A stretch of DNA of 6,030 nt, from positions 1-6,030 of the forward strand of contig WQVT01000164.1 in the NCBI GenBank assembly GCA_009785715.1, given 5' to 3'. The notes beneath the pieces were generated by a model. It searched no databases and was not told the origin of the DNA. It was given only the letters and a program-made list of their open reading frames with translations. Positions 5,786 to 6,030 of the stretch are shown one piece after another; position 1 is the stretch's first letter; every line of letters starts with the position of its first letter. The translations under genes were made by a program, and so were the position numbers. This DNA comes from Acidimicrobiaceae bacterium (GTDB taxonomy: Bacteria > Actinomycetota > Acidimicrobiia > Acidimicrobiales > Palsa-688).

Positions 5786-5820
5786 CGCGCCATGGCGGGG
5801 CGGACGTCGTGATTCCCCAT
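5782..5820 (-). CDS. Possible leaderless 12-codon upstream ORF (MGNHDVRPAMAR)
   Basis: ATG at 5820 opens a 12-residue frame ending in TGA at 5784-5782, whose stop overlaps the TTG start of the downstream gene (TTGA). A -10-like TAGAGT ends 6 nt before the ATG, so a transcript could begin at or next to the A of ATG, giving leaderless translation as is common in actinobacteria. There is no Shine-Dalgarno. It is too short to judge by codon use, and it may only be a device to deliver ribosomes to the next start. Confidence 0.35.
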   Translation of the reverse strand: MGNHDVRPAMAR

Positions 5821-5826
5821 AAGTTG

Positions 5827-5832
5827 ACTCTA
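5827..5832 (-). promoter_or_regulatory. Candidate -10 element TAGAGT
   Basis: Read on the minus strand, TAGAGT fits the TANNNT pattern of housekeeping-sigma -10 elements and is followed by a 6-nt spacer to ATG 5820. No good -35 hexamer is seen about 17 nt upstream, which actinobacterial promoters often lack. Confidence 0.35.
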
Positions 5833-5846
5833 GTCCGTGGCCGTTC

Positions 5847-5874
5847 CGGAGCCTTCGAAACGGAAAAGGCTCCG
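5847..5874. repeat. Perfect 9-bp inverted repeat
   Basis: CGGAGCCTT (5847-5855) and AAGGCTCCG (5866-5874) with a 10-nt loop containing CGAAACGG. It lies just upstream of the candidate -10 of the leftward small gene, so it could be an operator for that promoter. It could also be a hairpin in a rightward leader. Confidence 0.55.
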
Positions 5875-6014
5875 CTCGCCGGCTCGTGTCTTGAACGCCG
5901 AAGGCAAAGTCAGCTTTCCGCGAAACGGCCTAACCGTGCGGGTTTTTCCGTGGTCGGCGACCGGCGGATGGGACAATGCTTGCTTGCGCGAGGGCAGGGT
6001 GGCAGGGTAACCCA

Positions 6015-6030
6015 ATGGACCTGAGCGATC
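6015..6030 (+). CDS. Possible start of a plus-strand gene, cut by the window edge
   Basis: ATG at 6015 followed by codons for D-L-S-D up to the window end. CAGGG (6003-6007) lies 7 nt upstream as a weak Shine-Dalgarno. Only five codons are visible, so the product cannot be named and the call rests on position and the ribosome site alone. Confidence 0.3.

Larger units (their letters stand above)
5821..6014. other. Intergenic region before a possible right-hand gene
   Basis: About 190 bp without a convincing gene, less GC-rich than its surroundings. It holds the candidate promoter of the leftward small gene, a perfect 9-bp inverted repeat (5847-5874), two copies of CGAAACGG (5856-5863 and 5921-5928), a weak AACC/GGTT pair followed by a T5 run (5932-5947), and a GACAAT hexamer (5972-5977) that could be a -10 for the rightward gene. 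Short frames on both strands cover it but look like random coding. Confidence 0.5.

Noticed and set aside
5420..5812. Plus-strand frame opposite the small unknown gene
   Set aside because: The minus-strand product has a balanced composition and predicted helices; the plus-strand one is Arg/Gln/Val-rich in a shadow-like way and has no ribosome site. This is the least certain of the strand choices.
5932..5947. Intrinsic terminator (AACC/GGTT stem plus T5)
   Set aside because: The stem is only 4 bp and no plus-strand gene lies just upstream to need it.
5830..6015. Short frames on both strands (also 5809-6024 plus) in the right intergenic region
   Set aside because: No recognisable domain and no ribosome site. 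They cover an inverted repeat and candidate promoter elements, and the region's lower GC argues for non-coding DNA.

Overview
The window is GC-rich (about 70 % by eye) and compactly coded. It uses GTG and TTG starts, 4-bp stop/start overlaps, and a HisKA_3-type sensor kinase carrying the multi-TM 'FPDGR…P / YRLWDID / PLRRRLQR' signature common in Actinomycetota. An actinobacterium or a close high-GC relative is the best guess. No rRNA, tRNA, CRISPR array or transposase is visible, so the species cannot be named.

Left two-thirds (32-4250, minus strand, transcribed right to left): a tightly coupled three-gene signalling operon. It begins with a large multi-TM sensor histidine kinase with GAF, DHp and ATPase domains, whose catalytic motifs are intact. 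Next comes a second, shorter TM-GAF-kinase-like protein that has lost the phosphoacceptor His, the N-box Asn and the G1 box, and carries a tandem-repeat insert near its C-terminus. The last gene is a stand-alone receiver domain with all phosphorylation residues but no DNA-binding output domain. Both junctions are GTGA overlaps. The simplest model is that the active kinase phosphorylates the receiver, the degenerate kinase acts as a partner or scaffold (perhaps by heterodimerising), and output is by protein-protein contact. This model is inference.

Middle (4251-4548): a non-coding divergent region of about 300 bp with direct repeats, a small stem-loop and a TCACGTGA palindrome. It probably holds the control elements for the operon and for the rightward gene. 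That gene (4549-5241) has an excellent Shine-Dalgarno and encodes an unrecognised four-TM protein with a C-terminal DPATA repeat tail.

Right end: a convergent intergenic region (5242-5407) holds a perfect 11-bp inverted repeat (probable terminator) and a 12-bp tandem repeat. A small unrecognised soluble protein (5408-5785, minus) follows. It appears to start at TTG overlapping the stop of a 12-codon ORF that may be read from a leaderless transcript. The last ~230 bp are non-coding with an inverted repeat, and a possible new plus-strand gene begins at 6015.
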